A stretch of DNA of 37,920 nucleotides from Rhodocyclaceae bacterium (GCA_020247545.1 JADCIX010000031.1:1-37920), one strand, 5' to 3'. Shown: positions 29,782-37,920, numbered from the stretch's first letter. Notes: generated from the letters alone by a model not told the origin. Made by a program: numbers and translations.

Positions 29782-31208
29782 TTCACACTCTCCAATTTAG
29801 GCACCGCAGCGGGGGTCTGACTGGGCACGCTTGCCGAACCCACATTTTCGCCTGCTTTCCGCCCGCCTGCCGTCGAAAGCGGCATGTACAAAGGTTTTGC
29901 CATCAGTACCGGAACGATATCCAATCCCATACGAAGGATGCTGTAGTCCTCGCCCCCCAACTTAGAGGTGAAATAGCCAATTGTAGATGCAGTCTTGAAT
30001 AGCCGAAATTCGAAGCCAACATCCTCAGCCTCAATCGAGGTGGTGGTGGGGCTCCCACCGACGCGACCAGCCGAAAACGCGATGCCACGGGTTTCAGCGG
30101 CAGGACTATCGAGCAATTCACTCATGGCAAACAGAATCGTGTTGTCACCCAGCATATCCGGATAAAAGCGAACGCGATTGTTGTAGGGATTAAAGTCAGC
30201 CGACGTGTGGTCGAGCTTTTTCCCCGCCAGCTTGACGGGCGATGGTGAAACGACACCACTGCGAAGATCGACCCGATCACCACGATCTAACCAAGTCAGC
30301 GTGGCACCCAAGACGCGCAACGGCTTGCTGCTAACTTGACTTGCGCCGCGCAGGTCAACGAGTAACACGCCGCGCCCGCCGATTGCTTCGACGTCGCCGC
30401 CGTCAATAATGGCAGCGCTGTTTTCTTCCACCCCGAGGCCCAGCTTGATGTTCTGCTGCGCCATGACGGCAACCATACGACCGATGCGGCCGCGCTTCAA
30501 AAAATGCTGATCAACAAACACGCCCGGCCCGGCAAACCCTAGCCCTCGATCGATTTCGCTACCCCACCTTGCACCGCGCTGCATCACCGTCAGGATCGCC
30601 GGCGGTTCGCGGAACATGGTTTCGGACATGATTGCCGCACCCGCACTTGAGCCGGCGACGACACCACCACGCCTGAACAAACGCCAAATCGCCTCGAGCA
30701 TCGGCGTGGGTTTGCCGTCGACGGAGTACAAGGCTGCGGTGATTCGTTCCTGCGCCCCACCTGAAAAATAGACACCACTCGCGCCGTCAATGGCGGCGAT
30801 CCACTTGGTGTCCGCAACAACCGTGCGGGGGTCGAACCCCTTCAACTTATCCGACAGCGGAATCATTTCCGCTTTTGCACCGTGTTTCTGCAACGACTCG
30901 ATGAGACTTTTTGCCGATTGTTCGGGCTCACCCGAAGCGGTCGGAAACACCACCCACTTCGCGCCGGGGCCGCCGCTTAGGCTAACGATTCGGCCCCAAA
31001 CATCGGCGTTGTCCGACTTGAGAGCACCGCCGATTGCGACCGCGATACCAGCTTTGACAACCTTGGAGCCCTCATTCGCCCACAGCGGCGTCGGCAGGCT
31101 ACAAACAATGAACACCCATGCCACGAGGTACGCCGCCAGTATGTGGCGGCTGGAATTCAGTGCCTCGCGGTGTGAATCGCGGTGTGAAAACACGCAGAAA
31201 AGTTTCAC
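29778..31208 (-). CDS. Exported cyanophycinase (peptidase S51 family)
   Basis: A 476-residue protein. A hydrophobic segment at about 23-44 ending in LWA-NEG is a signal peptide, so it acts outside the cytoplasm. The S51 fold is seen in AIGGALKSDNADVW, KWVVFPTASGEPEQ, GVYFSGGAQERI and the nucleophile elbow VVAGSSAGAAIM with Ser188. Cyanophycinases cut multi-L-arginyl-poly-L-aspartate into beta-Asp-Arg dipeptides. Length and export resemble extracellular CphE rather than the ~270-residue cytoplasmic CphB; the C-terminal ~160 residues are extra. The start is a GTG at 31208 with a weak GAG upstream. Four-base overlap with aotJ makes it the first gene of the arginine transport operon, which supports an arginine-releasing role. 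Another alpha-aspartyl dipeptidase-type specificity cannot be excluded. Confidence 0.85.
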   Translation of the reverse strand: MKLFCVFSHRDSHREALNSSRHILAAYLVAWVFIVCSLPTPLWANEGSKVVKAGIAVAIGGALKSDNADVWGRIVSLSGGPGAKWVVFPTASGEPEQSAKSLIESLQKHGAKAEMIPLSDKLKGFDPRTVVADTKWIAAIDGASGVYFSGGAQERITAALYSVDGKPTPMLEAIWRLFRRGGVVAGSSAGAAIMSETMFREPPAILTVMQRGARWGSEIDRGLGFAGPGVFVDQHFLKRGRIGRMVAVMAQQNIKLGLGVEENSAAIIDGGDVEAIGGRGVLLVDLRGASQVSSKPLRVLGATLTWLDRGDRVDLRSGVVSPSPVKLAGKKLDHTSADFNPYNNRVRFYPDMLGDNTILFAMSELLDSPAAETRGIAFSAGRVGGSPTTTSIEAEDVGFEFRLFKTASTIGYFTSKLGGEDYSILRMGLDIVPVLMAKPLYMPLSTAGGRKAGENVGSASVPSQTPAAVPKLESVK

Positions 31209-31614
31209 GGTAACTCAGTGGGAATTGTGGCGACGCACGATATTGACACATCGCCGTGACCGCCCATAGGCGCGCCCTGCAGAAAATTGCGCAAGTTGTA
31301 ACCGATGGTCGCATTGTTATAAGCATCCCGACCAAACGATCCCCGCAGCTACGGGGTTGGAACCCGGCAATTAGGTCAGATTCGTGAAAATGACCACAAC
31401 CCGCTTTCAACTTTGCGACGCCAAGTTGTCAACAAGCGACGGCTACCCCGTCCGGGGCTTTTTTTCCCCACGCCGGTGGCTAGACTCCATCGATTACGAA
31501 GGGGAAAACTCGTCATTAGTCAGGTCAACCAACAATTTCCCAGCTGCCAGCCACTACGCCTATTTTTCACGAACCCTTGATTAGTCAAACATGCCCACTA
31601 CGGAGTCCACCCAA
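31209..31614. promoter_or_regulatory. Divergent control region between cyanophycinase and TonB-dependent receptor, with RNA-like hairpins
   Basis: About 400 bases with promoters for both directions presumed. On the plus strand CCCCG-CAGCTA-CGGGG (31341-31356) competes with GGGTT-GG-AACCC (31354-31365). Further on, CCCCGTCCGGGG (31446-31457) is followed by CTTTTTTT (31458-31465), a terminator-like element about 150 bases before the receptor ATG. Alternative hairpins plus a terminator in a leader suggest attenuation, or a small RNA. No known riboswitch was recognised. Confidence 0.4.
31446..31465 (+). terminator. Terminator-like hairpin in the receptor leader
   Basis: A short GC stem (CCCC/GGGG, loop GTCC) is directly followed by seven T. 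The stem is short, so efficiency may be low or conditional. Confidence 0.4.
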
Positions 31615-34413
31615 ATGAAACAAACGCACTTTGTTTTGAAGCCATGCGTCCTCGCAGTCGCAGCGGCAATCGTGTCGATCCACGCGGTAGCCCAGACGCC
31701 GACCGCCGCACCTGCGCCCGCTGCGCCCGCCGTCAAGGCGGAAAAAATCGAGGTAACTGGTTCGTCCATCAAGCGTATCGAAGGCGAGAACGCGCTTCCG
31801 GTGCAAGTCATCTCGCGCGAAGACATCGACAAAAGCGGTGTCACTACAGCGGCCGAATTGCTGCAAAAGATCACTGCCAACGTCGGCGGCTTGACCGACG
31901 GAGCCAGCATCACCGACCAAGCCGGCGCGCAGCGTGGCTTTAACGGTGCGAATTTGCGCGGCCTGGGCGTGTCCAGTACGCTGATACTCCTAAATGGCCG
32001 TCGCCTCGCCAACTTTGCCTCACCTGGGGACAACTCAGGTGTTGATCTCAACAATATTCCATCTGGTGCAGTTCAGCGCGTCGAAGTACTGAAGGACGGT
32101 GCCTCAGCAATTTACGGTACAGATGCAATGGGCGGAGTGATCAACTTCATCACCCGCAAAGACTATCAGGGCGCGGACATCAAGATCTACACCGCGAGTA
32201 CTGAACAGGGCGGTGCGGGCAAAACGACCGTGAGCGCCTCTGCAGGTATTGGCGACCTCGGTAAGGATGGGTTCAACGTCTTTGGTGCAATCGATGTGCA
32301 GAAACTCGATCCACTACGTTCCAGCCAGCGCAAGTTCATTCAAGAGTACGACCTGCCCGGACGCCTGGCACCACAAACATCGTCCAACCCGTTTCCAGCC
32401 AACGTCGATCTCACCTCGGCACAACTGACAACTTTGAATAACTTTGTACGCGCCAACCCCACCACCGCGCTGCGTGGCACCAACGCTGATGGCACGTGGA
32501 ATCCGGGCGGCATCAACAGCGGCTCACGTCGTGTCAACTTCGCCCGCACGTCGTGCACTGGCGGCGCGAACCCCAACTCTGTCCAACCCACCGGACTGGG
32601 TGGCCGGGAAGGCTGTAGCTTTAACTACATGGCTGATACCGAGATTTATCCAAAATCGGACAAACAAAACTTCATCGGCCGCGCCACGTTCCAGTTGGCC
32701 CCCACGCACCAATTGTTTGCTGAATTACTCCTGAGCAAGACCGAGACGGACTACGCCGCATCGCCGGCAACATCGGGCAACATCGCCGCCAGCGCCGGCA
32801 TCACCCTGCCGGCTTCGCTGCAAGCGGTGACTGGTATCACCACACCGGTCGCCTTCCGCTTCCGACTCTCGGACGCTGGCGGGCGCACCAGCCGTGTCGA
32901 GAGCGAAGCCACACGTGTGGTCGTCGGTGCAACTGGCACTGTTGCCGACTGGGACTACGACGCCGCGATCAACCGCAGCGTGAACGAGACGACCGACGAA
33001 AACATCCGCGGCTGGGTGTCGAACACCCGCCTGCGCGCTGGTATTGCTGCCGGTGCCTACAATCCGTTCGTGTTACCGACTGCCGCCGGACGGGCATTCA
33101 TGGATTCAATCCAACTGAGCGGCGCAGCACGTATCTCCAAAGGCACCACCACCATCATCGACGGCAAGTTGTCACGTACGCTGACCCGCTTAGATGGCGG
33201 CGATGTCGTTCTTGCATTGGGTGCAGAGGCGCGACGTGAAGAGACCAGCTTCCGTGCCACGGATGTGTTGAAGAGCAACGATGTGGTTGGCGACCGTTCA
33301 AGCTCGGGCGCACTGTTGGCAGACACCAGCAATACCCGTAATGTCAAGGGTGCTTACGCCGAAATCATCGCGCCGTTTACCAAACAATGGGAAGGCCAGT
33401 TCGCGCTGCGCAGCGACCGCTACGACGGCGTCTATGACAAGGCCCTCAACCGCACGACGTCAAACCTGACCTCCACCAATCCAAAAGTCGGGATCAGCTT
33501 CCGTCCCGACAACACACTGCTGTTCCGCGCTTCGTATGGTACCGGCTTCCGCGCGCCGTCGGTTTCCGAGTTGTTCCGTCCAGTACGATCCGGCGTGACC
33601 GCCAGCTTCGTACGCGATCCTGTTTCGGGTGAGGTGGGTCAGTTGCCCATTGATCGCTTCTCCAACCCAGACCTACAGCCCGAGAAGTCCAAACAGTTCA
33701 GTGTCGGCGTGATCTTTGAGCCCTCGCGCAATTGGAGCGGTAGCGTTGACTTCTGGACCATCCGCAAGACCGACATCATTTCGGAAATCGGCGAAGAGAC
33801 CATCTTCAGCAACCCAACCTACTACAACAACTCGGCTATCGTCAGCCGCTTCTCGGACGGCTTTGTTAACGTCATCACCGTGAAGAAAGAGAACCGCGGC
33901 AAGCTCAATACCGCCGGTCTGGACCTCGCGTTGCGTTGGCGCGGTGACAACGGTCCCTTCGGTCGTTTTGGTGCAGACATCTTGGGCACCGTCGTCACTG
34001 AGTACAAGTTCGCGACCGATCCACGCTCACCACTGGTCGACGGCTTGGGCAAATTCCGCGACGACAAGGCCGTGCAACGTTGGCGTCATAAGCTGAACTT
34101 CGATTGGGACCGCGGCCCGATCGGCGTGACACTTTCCAACACGTATCTTTCAAGCTATCGCGACCAAAACGTCGACGGCTTGGCGGCACCGGAGTGGAAC
34201 AACCGCGACGTAAAGGCTTACTCGCTTTGGGACCTGAGCGGCAGCTACCGCTTTTCGAAGGAACTTCGCCTACGCGCTGGCGTGTTGAACCTTGCCGATA
34301 CTGCACCACCGTTCACCAACCAGTCGCGCTACTTCCAAGTCACGTGGGACTCCACCTATGGCGATCCGCGAGGGCGTACTTACTTTGCATCCCTCGCGTA
34401 TTCGTTTAAGTAA
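31615..34413 (+). CDS. TonB-dependent outer-membrane receptor
   Basis: A 932-residue receptor. Signal peptide (KQTHFVLKPCVLAVAAAIVSIHAVAQ), a short Pro/Ala linker, a TonB-box-like EKIEVTGSS, then the plug domain (LPVQVISREDIDKSGVTTAAELLQKI ... LRGLGVSSTLILLNGRRLA ... VEVLKDGASAIYGTDAMGGVINFITRK), and a 22-strand-type barrel ending in aromatic FASLAYSFK. ATG 31615 is preferred over ATG 31591 because GGAG lies nine bases upstream and the signal peptide starts there. The substrate cannot be read from the sequence; neither siderophore nor cobalamin synthesis genes are nearby. Divergence from the cyanophycinase operon suggests peptide or amino-acid-polymer uptake, which is inference. A strong terminator follows. 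Confidence 0.92.
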   Translation: MKQTHFVLKPCVLAVAAAIVSIHAVAQTPTAAPAPAAPAVKAEKIEVTGSSIKRIEGENALPVQVISREDIDKSGVTTAAELLQKITANVGGLTDGASITDQAGAQRGFNGANLRGLGVSSTLILLNGRRLANFASPGDNSGVDLNNIPSGAVQRVEVLKDGASAIYGTDAMGGVINFITRKDYQGADIKIYTASTEQGGAGKTTVSASAGIGDLGKDGFNVFGAIDVQKLDPLRSSQRKFIQEYDLPGRLAPQTSSNPFPANVDLTSAQLTTLNNFVRANPTTALRGTNADGTWNPGGINSGSRRVNFARTSCTGGANPNSVQPTGLGGREGCSFNYMADTEIYPKSDKQNFIGRATFQLAPTHQLFAELLLSKTETDYAASPATSGNIAASAGITLPASLQAVTGITTPVAFRFRLSDAGGRTSRVESEATRVVVGATGTVADWDYDAAINRSVNETTDENIRGWVSNTRLRAGIAAGAYNPFVLPTAAGRAFMDSIQLSGAARISKGTTTIIDGKLSRTLTRLDGGDVVLALGAEARREETSFRATDVLKSNDVVGDRSSSGALLADTSNTRNVKGAYAEIIAPFTKQWEGQFALRSDRYDGVYDKALNRTTSNLTSTNPKVGISFRPDNTLLFRASYGTGFRAPSVSELFRPVRSGVTASFVRDPVSGEVGQLPIDRFSNPDLQPEKSKQFSVGVIFEPSRNWSGSVDFWTIRKTDIISEIGEETIFSNPTYYNNSAIVSRFSDGFVNVITVKKENRGKLNTAGLDLALRWRGDNGPFGRFGADILGTVVTEYKFATDPRSPLVDGLGKFRDDKAVQRWRHKLNFDWDRGPIGVTLSNTYLSSYRDQNVDGLAAPEWNNRDVKAYSLWDLSGSYRFSKELRLRAGVLNLADTAPPFTNQSRYFQVTWDSTYGDPRGRTYFASLAYSFK

Positions 34414-34480
34414 TCCACAAACTGGCAGGTGTCCGTAGAGGTGCCGCCAACGAAGCTTAGTCGCCTCTGAGCTGCAACAA

Positions 34481-34514
34481 AAAACCCCGCCGGTCTTGCG
34501 ACTGGCGGGGTTTT
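34481..34514. terminator. Bidirectional rho-independent terminator
   Basis: AAAACCCCGCCGGTC (34481-34495) and GACTGGCGGGGTTTT (34500-34514) pair over 15 positions with one G-T pair and a TTGC loop. A flanks on one side and T on the other let it stop the receptor transcript and the convergent Omp85-like transcript. Confidence 0.9.
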
Positions 34515-34637
34515 CACCTTTTTGCAGGGCTCCGGTGCTTGCTAAGGGAGCCGCCGCGCTGCGTTTCTAATTCGCGTTCTTCACGCAAATCGCAAGACCA
34601 AGGCTACCCTACTGACCAAACGTCGAATCTCCCTCCT

Positions 34638-36350
34638 TCAGAAGGAAAATTCACTCTTCACCAAGAACTGCAGTGGCTTGATACCCGGCGCGCGGTTCAG
34701 TGGTGCCGCCAGATCGACGTGCAACATATTGGCAAATGCAGTACGGTCGAGGGCCACCCGTAGGCCAATGCCGACGTCCGAGAGTTGCCCGCCGTTAACC
34801 TTGTTCTGGTTCAGCCCACCCCACGCGCGGCCACTGTCAAAAAACACGGCGCCACCAACACGAAGCAACCGGAAGGGGTACCAATCGGTGAACGCGCGCT
34901 TCTCAATTGAGGCAAGTACCCGCTGGTCACCGGCCTGATAACGTGCGGGATAACCGCGCAGGCCAGACAGGCCGCCGATCATTAACTGGTCGGCAATCCC
35001 GCCGCCATTAATCCGATCAACCGCGAGCGACGCATAAAAAAGTGAGCGCGCGGGTTGGGGTGCGTAATATTTCAGCGTGAACCCCGCCTGCGTCATCGGT
35101 CTGCCGGTCGTGGCAATACGGCGATCAACAACGACGCCGGTCAGGAGTACGCGATTCGACATTAATTGGGTGCCGTTGCTAACCGCCGCTGAAAACAACA
35201 AGTCCGAGCGGGTCGACCCCATCGCCGCCACTGGCACGGTCAATTGCACACGCGCGTTAAAACCGACAACCAGATACTCGGCGCGCTCAATCCGGTTGTA
35301 GTTTTTGACTTTGACAAATGCATCTTCGAGCAAATCCATCCGCAAAAAAATTGCCCGTAACTTATTATCGACCGGTAACAGGAGTGGGGCAACCCGGCCG
35401 CTCTCAGTGCGATAGCTGTTGTCGTTGATGAGCCCGCCTGCAGAGAAACGCCGCGTCCAACCGTTCATGAGCCCCGGCGACCAGCCGCCGCTCAATTCTG
35501 CCGACTGTATTTGGTGACGATACTCACTGACAATATTGCCGGCGTTGTAGATGGGGTCGATACGATCCTCTTCCCGCCAATCGCCACGCGCCGCCCAGCG
35601 CGTATCGAGCGAGTAGAACGGCCTATCTATGATCAGCGAGGTTCGGCTGCCGTCGTTGAAGCGCGCTCGCGCAAAATCCAGAGTTGTACGGCCATCAAAG
35701 AGCTGTGTTTGCGACAACTCGAATTCGGAACCTTTCCGGTCAATGTCTGCGGTGCGCGCATAACTGATGCTGGTGCCATTACCAAAAAGATTTTGTTCCG
35801 CTATTCCAAAACTGGTTTTGTTGTCCCCGCCGGCCCGTGAAAAGCTGCCGGTCAGATTAAGTGTCCACGTGTCACGGGTAGCGACCTCGATATCCACCAC
35901 ACCGTCTTTGTATGTCAACGGCTTGATATCAACGTCGTAGCGCGTGCTTGAAGCCCTAAGCAGGCGCTCGGTCTCGTCAATTTTCTGGCGCGAGACTCGG
36001 TCGCCGCTTTTGAACAACAACACCCGTTCAATCACCGGCGCACGAGTGGGAATATGCAACCGGTTGACCCAACGAAAAAATGCATTGTTTTCGGCGTCAT
36101 CCGACAGATCAAAAATATTCTGCGGATTGATGTGGATCTTGCCGATAACTGCACCAGAGCGCTCTAGCTCGGCAAAATCGGGGGTGTTTGTTGTCGTGGC
36201 CCCCGCTGTGGTCCCCGCTGTGGCCACACTAGCCTGATGCGCAAGCAGCAAGCATGCGCATGCAATCACATGCCTTAGCCACGCGCAGCCAGCCACTTGC
36301 TGTGCGAAGCAGGTTATTTCATGCCCGGCGGATGACTTTGAAGATAACAA
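34638..36350 (-). CDS. Omp85/TamA-like outer-membrane barrel protein
   Basis: A 570-residue protein of the BamA/TamA superfamily. After a hydrophobic leader (HVIACACLLLAHQASVATA), residues ~75-170 contain a POTRA-like region (VIERVLLFKSGDRVSRQKIDETERLLRAS ... VDIEVATRDTWTL). From ~175 a beta-barrel follows with the surface-antigen (D15) landmarks GGLSGLRGYPARYQAGDQ, where the RGY is the conserved lid-lock element, and a final ...FLVKSEFSF. Barrel ending in Phe is typical for outer membranes. With only one or so POTRA domain it is shorter than BamA (~800). It may be a patatin-barrel-type or accessory secretion/assembly factor; the partner is unknown. The only upstream start in frame is a TTG at 36350; GTG codons at residues 19 and 28 are alternatives. 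Confidence 0.8.
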   Translation of the reverse strand: MLSSKSSAGHEITCFAQQVAGCAWLRHVIACACLLLAHQASVATAGTTAGATTTNTPDFAELERSGAVIGKIHINPQNIFDLSDDAENNAFFRWVNRLHIPTRAPVIERVLLFKSGDRVSRQKIDETERLLRASSTRYDVDIKPLTYKDGVVDIEVATRDTWTLNLTGSFSRAGGDNKTSFGIAEQNLFGNGTSISYARTADIDRKGSEFELSQTQLFDGRTTLDFARARFNDGSRTSLIIDRPFYSLDTRWAARGDWREEDRIDPIYNAGNIVSEYRHQIQSAELSGGWSPGLMNGWTRRFSAGGLINDNSYRTESGRVAPLLLPVDNKLRAIFLRMDLLEDAFVKVKNYNRIERAEYLVVGFNARVQLTVPVAAMGSTRSDLLFSAAVSNGTQLMSNRVLLTGVVVDRRIATTGRPMTQAGFTLKYYAPQPARSLFYASLAVDRINGGGIADQLMIGGLSGLRGYPARYQAGDQRVLASIEKRAFTDWYPFRLLRVGGAVFFDSGRAWGGLNQNKVNGGQLSDVGIGLRVALDRTAFANMLHVDLAAPLNRAPGIKPLQFLVKSEFSF

Positions 36351-36745
36351 GGAAACACTTTCGGAGATGCCTTATTGATCACGTTTAGGGGCGGCTGGCT
36401 CTTGCACGCGCTTAGACGCACATGGCGGCGCTTCACCGCGCTTAGCCAATCGAAACACGAGCATCGGCACCGCCCAAACTCACTTTACCTTGGGACACCT
36501 TGGCAGTTACACCACCCAAGAATAGTTGGGCGAAGTCTCTGCGTCGGTGCGGTCTCGAACATATCACTTCGCATCCCGACTGCGCAGCTGCATTCACAAT
36601 CGCGCGTGCATGATTTTCGCCGATAAGCGAAAAACATGCAGCTCTCCTCTATTCTTGTCCCTCATTTTTATTGGGATCAGTTAGGCGGTTGCGGCTAGGG
36701 TCGCTTGTGACCCACAATGGACATTGCCAAGGCCCGAAAGCGGCG
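36351..36745. other. 395-base stretch between the Omp85-like gene and the lysE attC
   Basis: No gene supported. GTTAGGC at 36680-36686 could be another cassette core on the same (minus) orientation, but no paired arms were found for it. GGGTC-GCTTGT-GACCC (36698-36713) is a small hairpin. The ORF at 36375-36626 (plus) has no start signal or domain. Confidence 0.35.
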
Positions 36746-36847
36746 GTTTAACGTTGGAGATAAGCGGCAAACAACGGCGGCACGGCGCAGGCAAAAGCGC
36801 GCAAACGTTGACCGCCGTTGTTTGTCCGCTTGACTGACGGGTTAGGC
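36746..36847 (-). mobile_element. attC recombination site of the lysE cassette
   Basis: A 102-base element bounded by GTTTAAC (36746-36752) and GTTAGGC (36841-36847), which on the minus strand read GCCTAAC ... GTTAAAC, the attC core consensus. The arms at 36762-36780 and 36812-36831 pair over 19 bases with one bulged T. The bulge lies in the arm nearest the gene, as expected for a minus-strand attC behind lysE. It starts 11 bases after the lysE stop. Confidence 0.85.
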
Positions 36848-36858
36848 CGCACTCGGCA

Positions 36859-37491
36859 CTACCCGCGATGCATAGAGGAAATGAGCTTTAATCCCAAACC
36901 CACCATGACAGCGCCGGCCGTTCGATCGACCCAGACCTTGCCTCGAAGATAGACGCGACGAGGCCCAGACGAGGATAGAAGTATTGCGACTATGGCATAC
37001 CAGCCAGCCTCAACGACAAAGATGGTGCAAAGCAATGCGAGCGCGAACGGCGCTGAAAAGTTACTTGGTAGGAAAGCCGCAAAAACGCTGGCATAGACGA
37101 TCGCGGTTTTTGGATTGCTCACTTGTGTGGTGAGCCCAAGCAAGAAGTGGTGGCGCAAAGAGAGCTTCTGGCTAGAGGATTTGCCATTGACTTGGAGTGG
37201 CTCGTTGGCGCCAGAGAAGATGCGGTAGCCGAGGTAGCAAAGATACAGACCGCCTAGAACCTTGAGGCCTATGAACAGAGCTGGCACCGCCAAGAAAACT
37301 GCTTGCAACCCCAGCAGCGCTGCCGAAGCGAAGAGGACGGCACCACATCCCATGCCAAGCGAAGCGGCGACACCGCTTGACCACGATGCAGAGACCGCAA
37401 CCCTTGCCACCATGACAAAGCTAGGCCCTGGACTGATTGCTCCAATGGCCAGCGCGCTGGCGATACCGAGAAGAGAAAAGATTTCTTGCAT
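36859..37491 (-). CDS. LysE/RhtB-family amino-acid exporter carried as a gene cassette
   Basis: A 210-residue inner-membrane exporter with six helices. The signature AIGAISPGPSFVMVARVAVSAS at the N-terminus and GLTTQVSNPKTAIVYASVFAAFLP in the middle are those of the LysE superfamily (homoserine/threonine/lysine or arginine efflux); the substrate is not predictable. ATG 37491 has GGAGG five bases upstream; the GTG at 37497 is rejected. The gene is enclosed by GTTAGGC cores, with its own attC directly behind the stop, so it has the structure of an integron cassette read on the minus strand. It lies 3' of the REP-associated transposase relic and repeats. Confidence 0.9.
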   Translation of the reverse strand: MQEIFSLLGIASALAIGAISPGPSFVMVARVAVSASWSSGVAASLGMGCGAVLFASAALLGLQAVFLAVPALFIGLKVLGGLYLCYLGYRIFSGANEPLQVNGKSSSQKLSLRHHFLLGLTTQVSNPKTAIVYASVFAAFLPSNFSAPFALALLCTIFVVEAGWYAIVAILLSSSGPRRVYLRGKVWVDRTAGAVMVGLGLKLISSMHRG

Positions 37492-37508
37492 GAGCACCTC
37501 CAGAGACT

Positions 37509-37520
37509 GTGCGGCCTAAC
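37509..37520 (-). mobile_element. Upstream cassette boundary of lysE (core site)
   Basis: GTGCGGCCTAAC here is the exact inverted repeat of GTTAGGCCGCAC at 36841-36852. On the minus strand it reads GTTAGGC, the recombination core, placed 17 bases before the lysE ribosome-binding site region. No attC arms are seen beyond it, so the previous site has been lost or replaced. Confidence 0.6.
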
Positions 37521-37548
37521 TCAGTATATGGCGACAACCCAATAATAG

Positions 37549-37638
37549 AATAATCGGGGACATAGAATAATCGCGAATAATCGGGGATAGACCAGAATAA
37601 TCGGGGACCAGAATAATCGGGGACAGACCACGATTATT
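37549..37638. repeat. Clustered AATAATCG repeats forming a REP-like palindrome
   Basis: Copies of AATAATCG start at 37549, 37566, 37576, 37596 and 37612, four of them extended to AATAATCGGGGA. The last faces CGATTATT (37631-37638) and forms a hairpin with loop GGGACAGACCA. Repeats of this kind beside a REP-associated transposase gene are its usual targets or products. Confidence 0.7.
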
Positions 37639-37920
37639 CACAACAATTCCGCCTGCCATTTGTCTTTGCCGTCAGTTTTCTCAACTGGTCGCCCCGCTTC
37701 ACCCCTTGTCACCCGCCGCCCCAACGCCTTTGCGATCTGCGCCTGAAACTTCCTGCCGCCCAGTACAAAGTTACCATTCGTCGCATCCCGTATCTCGTCG
37801 GTCAGCGCCTCATCAACATGTGCACGAAACAGCGCGCGGTACGCCTCGCGACGTTCTGCGTCATTCCTGGCCAAATGCATGTATTGCTCGTGCGGAGTGA
37901 TGATCATGCTTGGTTTACCC
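37638..37920 (-). CDS. REP-associated tyrosine transposase (RAYT), 3' part, runs off the window
   Basis: The minus frame is open from the right window edge to a TGA at 37638-37640 (about 94 codons). The residues TPHEQYMHLARNDAERREAYRALFRAHVDEALTDEIRDAT and FVLGGRKFQAQIAKALGRRVTRGEAGRP match the C-terminal part of Y1-type transposases that act on REP palindromes; the HUH catalytic domain with its Tyr would lie outside the window. An ATG at 37907 is inside the homologous part, so it is not the true start. The adjacent AATAATCG repeats support the call. Confidence 0.75.
   Translation of the reverse strand, partial: GKPSMIITPHEQYMHLARNDAERREAYRALFRAHVDEALTDEIRDATNGNFVLGGRKFQAQIAKALGRRVTRGEAGRPVEKTDGKDKWQAELL

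Noticed and set aside
31335-31400. tRNA-like stretch with GGGGTTGGAACCC
   Set aside because: No acceptor stem, anticodon arm or TTCGA loop can be built; better explained as simple hairpins.
37541-37640. CRISPR array
   Set aside because: Repeats are only 8-12 bases, irregularly spaced, and next to a RAYT gene; no cas genes are present.

Overview
The window looks like the chromosome of a betaproteobacterium (Burkholderiales or a close relative). GC is moderately high by eye. Supporting this are a PEP synthase paired with its PSRP regulator, a ketone-body/PHB operon, a two-subunit arginine succinyltransferase of the AruF/AruG type, and an aot-argR-aru gene order like that of Pseudomonas aeruginosa. 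This placement is inference; no rRNA or other phylogenetic marker is present.

Left part (1-10.2 kb). After a gene end and an orphan IS30-like helix-turn-helix ORF comes a tight five-gene minus-strand operon: ppsA, elaA-like, bdhA, pcp, aacS. bdhA and aacS turn 3-hydroxybutyrate into acetoacetyl-CoA, and ppsA supplies PEP for gluconeogenesis. Divergent from ppsA is ppsR, the kinase/phosphorylase that switches PpsA, with a palindrome between the two. A GDSL-esterase autotransporter follows.

Middle-left part (10.2-17.7 kb). This is accessory in character. It holds a DUF2007 zinc-ribbon protein, a TonB-domain lipoprotein, a methyltransferase, a fragment of an AEC transporter, a divergent NmrA-like/LysR pair and a decayed tyrosine recombinase. 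Next comes a short cluster of integron-type attC sites with small ORFs and no integron integrase (a CALIN-like remnant).

Central part (17.7-31.2 kb, all minus strand). This is a large arginine locus. In transcription order: exported cyanophycinase, binding protein AotJ, permeases AotQ and AotM, AotO (AstE-like deacylase), ATPase AotP, AraC-type ArgR, then astC, aruF, aruG, astD, astB. The dedicated astE gene is absent, and attC debris starts where it would be expected. A TonB-dependent receptor is transcribed divergently from the cyanophycinase. The best hypothesis for an undescribed system is a cyanophycin/arginine-peptide scavenging unit: outer-membrane receptor, exported cyanophycinase, basic amino-acid ABC importer and the succinyl-arginine pathway. 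The receptor's substrate and the joint function are inferred.

Right part (34.4-37.9 kb). A strong terminator separates the receptor gene from a convergent Omp85/TamA-like gene. Next to it is a LysE-family exporter that has the structure of an integron gene cassette on the minus strand, with a clear attC hairpin. The window ends in AATAATCG repeats next to the 3' part of a REP-associated tyrosine transposase gene.
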